Shown here: positions 4,627 to 5,827 of the stretch, in pieces
Numbering within the stretch: position 1 is the stretch's first letter
Layout: each line of letters opens with the position of its first letter
From: Candidatus Levyibacteriota bacterium
GTDB lineage: Bacteria > Patescibacteria > Microgenomatia > Levybacterales > UBA12049
NCBI GenBank assembly: GCA_003173915.1
Contig: PPGL01000034.1
Span: forward strand, 1 to 5,827
Length of the DNA: 5,827 nt
Direction of reading: 5' to 3'
Position numbers and translations under genes: made by a program
The notes under the pieces: generated by a model
What the model was told of the DNA's origin: nothing
Database searches by the model: none
What the model saw: the letters and a program-made list of their open reading frames with translations, nothing else

Positions 4627-5589
4627 ATGAAGCTTGGATTTTTAGGACTCGGGAAAATGGGTTCCCGAATGGCAAAAAAGCTTATTGCTGATGGTCATGA
4701 TGTTGTTGTATGGAATCGTTCTAAAGAAGCTGTTGATGCGCTCATTGCCGATGTCCATTCCACCAAGCCAACAGATAAAGTTATTGGAATTAAAAATTAT
4801 GGTGTTATTACTCCAGCAGCCAGTGTAAAAGAGGTTATCGACAATCTTTCTTCTGTGCGAATTGTTTGGCTTATGCTTCCGGCAGGAGACGCGACAGAAG
4901 GAATTCTCCAAGAACTTACAGGATATGTTGAAAAAAACGACATTATTATTGATGGGGGTAATGCAAATTGGAAAGATACAGAGCGCCGCTACCAAGATCT
5001 AAAAACTAAAAACATAAGATTTCTTGGCATTGGTGTTTCAGGTGGAGTTTTGGCTGTGAAAAATGGATTTCCGCTTATGGTTGGAGGAGAAAAATCTGCA
5101 TATGAGGAAATTGTTCCAATTCTCAACACGCTTGCTTACCCACATGGAGGTCACACATTCCTTGGAACAGGTGGAGCAGGGCATTTTGTTAAAATGGTTC
5201 ATAACGGCGTTGAGTATGGCATGATGCAGGCAATTGGTGAAGGATTTGAGGTACTTGAAAAATCACAATTTAAATTTGATTTGTTACAAGTTGGACAAAT
5301 CTGGCAACGAGGATCGATTGTTTCGAGTTTTCTTATAGATAGGGCAGTTGATGCTCTTAAAAAAGATACAAAATTACAGAATATGGCTGGACCAATTGCC
5401 GAAAATGGAGAGGCAAAATGGACGCTTGATGCTGCAAAGGAAGAAGGAGTCAAAGTGCAGGTTATAGAAGATTCACTCAAGTACCGCTGGGATTCACAAA
5501 ATGATGAAAAAATCCAAAATTCTTACACTGCGAAAATGGTTTCTGCACTCCGTTTTGAGTTTGGTGGCCACGAGATAAAGAAAAAGTAA
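4627..5589 (+). CDS. gnd: 6-phosphogluconate dehydrogenase, decarboxylating, short (YqeC/GntZ-like) type
   Basis: This enzyme oxidatively decarboxylates 6-phosphogluconate to ribulose-5-phosphate and CO2 while reducing NAD(P)+, the last step of the oxidative pentose phosphate branch. The 320 residues match the short 6PGDH class (about 300) rather than the roughly 470-residue E. coli type. The N-terminal Rossmann loop is GLGKMG (7-12). WLMLPAG and IIIDGGNANWKDT follow. The substrate loop VSGG (137-140) and the KMVHNGVEYG motif with Lys-189 and Asn-193 form the active site. The helical C-terminal domain begins after that and contains IWQRGSIVSSFL. Asn-Arg-Ser (30-32) after the second strand favours NADP+, because Arg and Ser can hold the 2'-phosphate; short-type enzymes are often NAD+-linked, so cofactor use is uncertain. 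ATG 4627 lacks a Shine-Dalgarno sequence. It follows zwf after 81 bases that carry its own promoter and several dyads. Confidence 0.94.
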   Translation: MKLGFLGLGKMGSRMAKKLIADGHDVVVWNRSKEAVDALIADVHSTKPTDKVIGIKNYGVITPAASVKEVIDNLSSVRIVWLMLPAGDATEGILQELTGYVEKNDIIIDGGNANWKDTERRYQDLKTKNIRFLGIGVSGGVLAVKNGFPLMVGGEKSAYEEIVPILNTLAYPHGGHTFLGTGGAGHFVKMVHNGVEYGMMQAIGEGFEVLEKSQFKFDLLQVGQIWQRGSIVSSFLIDRAVDALKKDTKLQNMAGPIAENGEAKWTLDAAKEEGVKVQVIEDSLKYRWDSQNDEKIQNSYTAKMVSALRFEFGGHEIKKK

Positions 5590-5618
5590 TTGCTATCATC
5601 TAAAAAAGTTTTTATACT
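5590..5618 (+). promoter_or_regulatory. Promoter of the thiamine-diphosphate enzyme gene
   Basis: TTGCTA (5590-5595), directly after the gnd stop, and TATACT (5613-5618) are separated by 17 bases; the spacer contains an AAAAAAGTTTTT run. The expected start near 5625 leaves about four leader bases before ATG 5629. No Shine-Dalgarno sequence is present and there is no room for a riboswitch in the 39-base gap. Confidence 0.6.
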
Positions 5619-5628
5619 ATATAAACTC

Positions 5629-5827
5629 ATGAAAGCCTCGGATTTATTTGTAAAATGTTTGGAAGAAGAAGGAGTAGAATATGTTTTTGGCATTCCAGGG
5701 GAAGAAAACATTGATCTTCTTGAATCGCTTCGGGAGTCAAAAATAAAACTCATCGTTACTCGCCACGAACAAGCAGCAACGTTTATGGCAGCAACATACG
5801 GAAGACTTACCGGTAAAGCAGGCGTAG
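5629..5827 (+). CDS. Acetolactate synthase-like thiamine-diphosphate enzyme (N-terminal part, cut by window end)
   Basis: The first 66 residues of a thiamine-diphosphate-dependent enzyme are present, and the frame is open at the window end. The N-terminus MKASDLFVKCLEEEGVEYVFGIPGEENIDLLESL is typical of the IlvB/acetolactate synthase group (TPP enzyme N domain, pyrimidine-binding). TRHEQAATFMAATYGRLTGKAGV contains the conserved catalytic Glu (Glu-47) that activates the cofactor. In this superfamily the N-terminus cannot separate acetolactate synthase from pyruvate oxidase, glyoxylate carboligase or related decarboxylases, so I give no symbol; GEEN in place of the commoner GxxN variants is compatible with acetolactate-synthase-like proteins. 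ATG 5629 follows a promoter by ten bases and there is no Shine-Dalgarno sequence. It lies 39 bases after gnd on the same strand, but its own promoter suggests separate expression. Confidence 0.85.
   Translation, partial: MKASDLFVKCLEEEGVEYVFGIPGEENIDLLESLRESKIKLIVTRHEQAATFMAATYGRLTGKAGV

Noticed and set aside
4642..4995. Minus-strand open frame of 117 codons inside gnd
   Set aside because: It is wholly contained in a strongly supported gene, is rich in Asn, Ile and Cys as expected of an antisense shadow, and has no family resemblance.
5601..5612. AAAAAAGTTTTT run after gnd as a terminator
   Set aside because: It has no GC stem and lies inside the 17-base spacer of the next gene's promoter.
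5590..5628. Thiamine-diphosphate riboswitch ahead of the thiamine-dependent enzyme
   Set aside because: The gap is only 39 bases and filled by a promoter; no conserved riboswitch core is present, and such switches control thiamine synthesis or transport rather than enzymes of this kind.

Overview
The window is AT-rich, compact and coded entirely on the + strand. It carries six complete genes and the start of a seventh. Several traits suggest an uncultivated-type bacterium of the Candidate Phyla Radiation (Patescibacteria, possibly Microgenomates). These are small proteins close to family minimum length, start codons almost touching predicted -10 boxes with no Shine-Dalgarno sequence, and short palindromic repeats ending in ATGAC(A). 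This placement is an inference from style and would need protein searches. The six visible stop codons are TAA (five) and TAG (one). No in-frame TGA had to be read through, so the standard code fits.

Layout. Positions 1-46 hold an extended -10 promoter. A four-helix YvlD/phage-holin-IV-type membrane protein follows (47-379). Next is a 134-residue secreted protein with four cysteines and no recognised family (456-860), the only gene here with a strong Shine-Dalgarno sequence. The one long gene-free stretch (861-1170) holds a terminator-like hairpin, three adjacent palindromic repeat units and the promoter of the next gene. That gene encodes an RseP-type (M50, site-2) membrane metalloprotease with one PDZ domain (1171-2277).

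The second half is metabolic. 6-phosphogluconolactonase (2367-3068), glucose-6-phosphate dehydrogenase (3112-4545) and a short-type 6-phosphogluconate dehydrogenase (4627-5589) together make the complete oxidative branch of the pentose phosphate pathway: glucose-6-phosphate to 6-phosphogluconolactone to 6-phosphogluconate to ribulose-5-phosphate plus CO2, with reduction of two nicotinamide cofactors. The window ends inside an acetolactate-synthase-like thiamine-diphosphate enzyme (5629 onward).

Regulation. The three pathway genes are adjacent and co-oriented, yet each has its own recognisable -10 box just upstream. The gnd promoter is unusually dense in inverted repeats: one 20-bp palindrome lies across its -10 box, and a perfect 8-bp-stem hairpin begins at the predicted transcription start. 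The zwf leader contains a small copy of the palindromic repeat, which also creates a probably spurious upstream ATG. I see no tRNA, rRNA, CRISPR array, insertion sequence or known riboswitch. I found no clear undescribed multi-gene system; the most unusual features are the leaderless-style promoters, the repeat elements and the orphan secreted protein.
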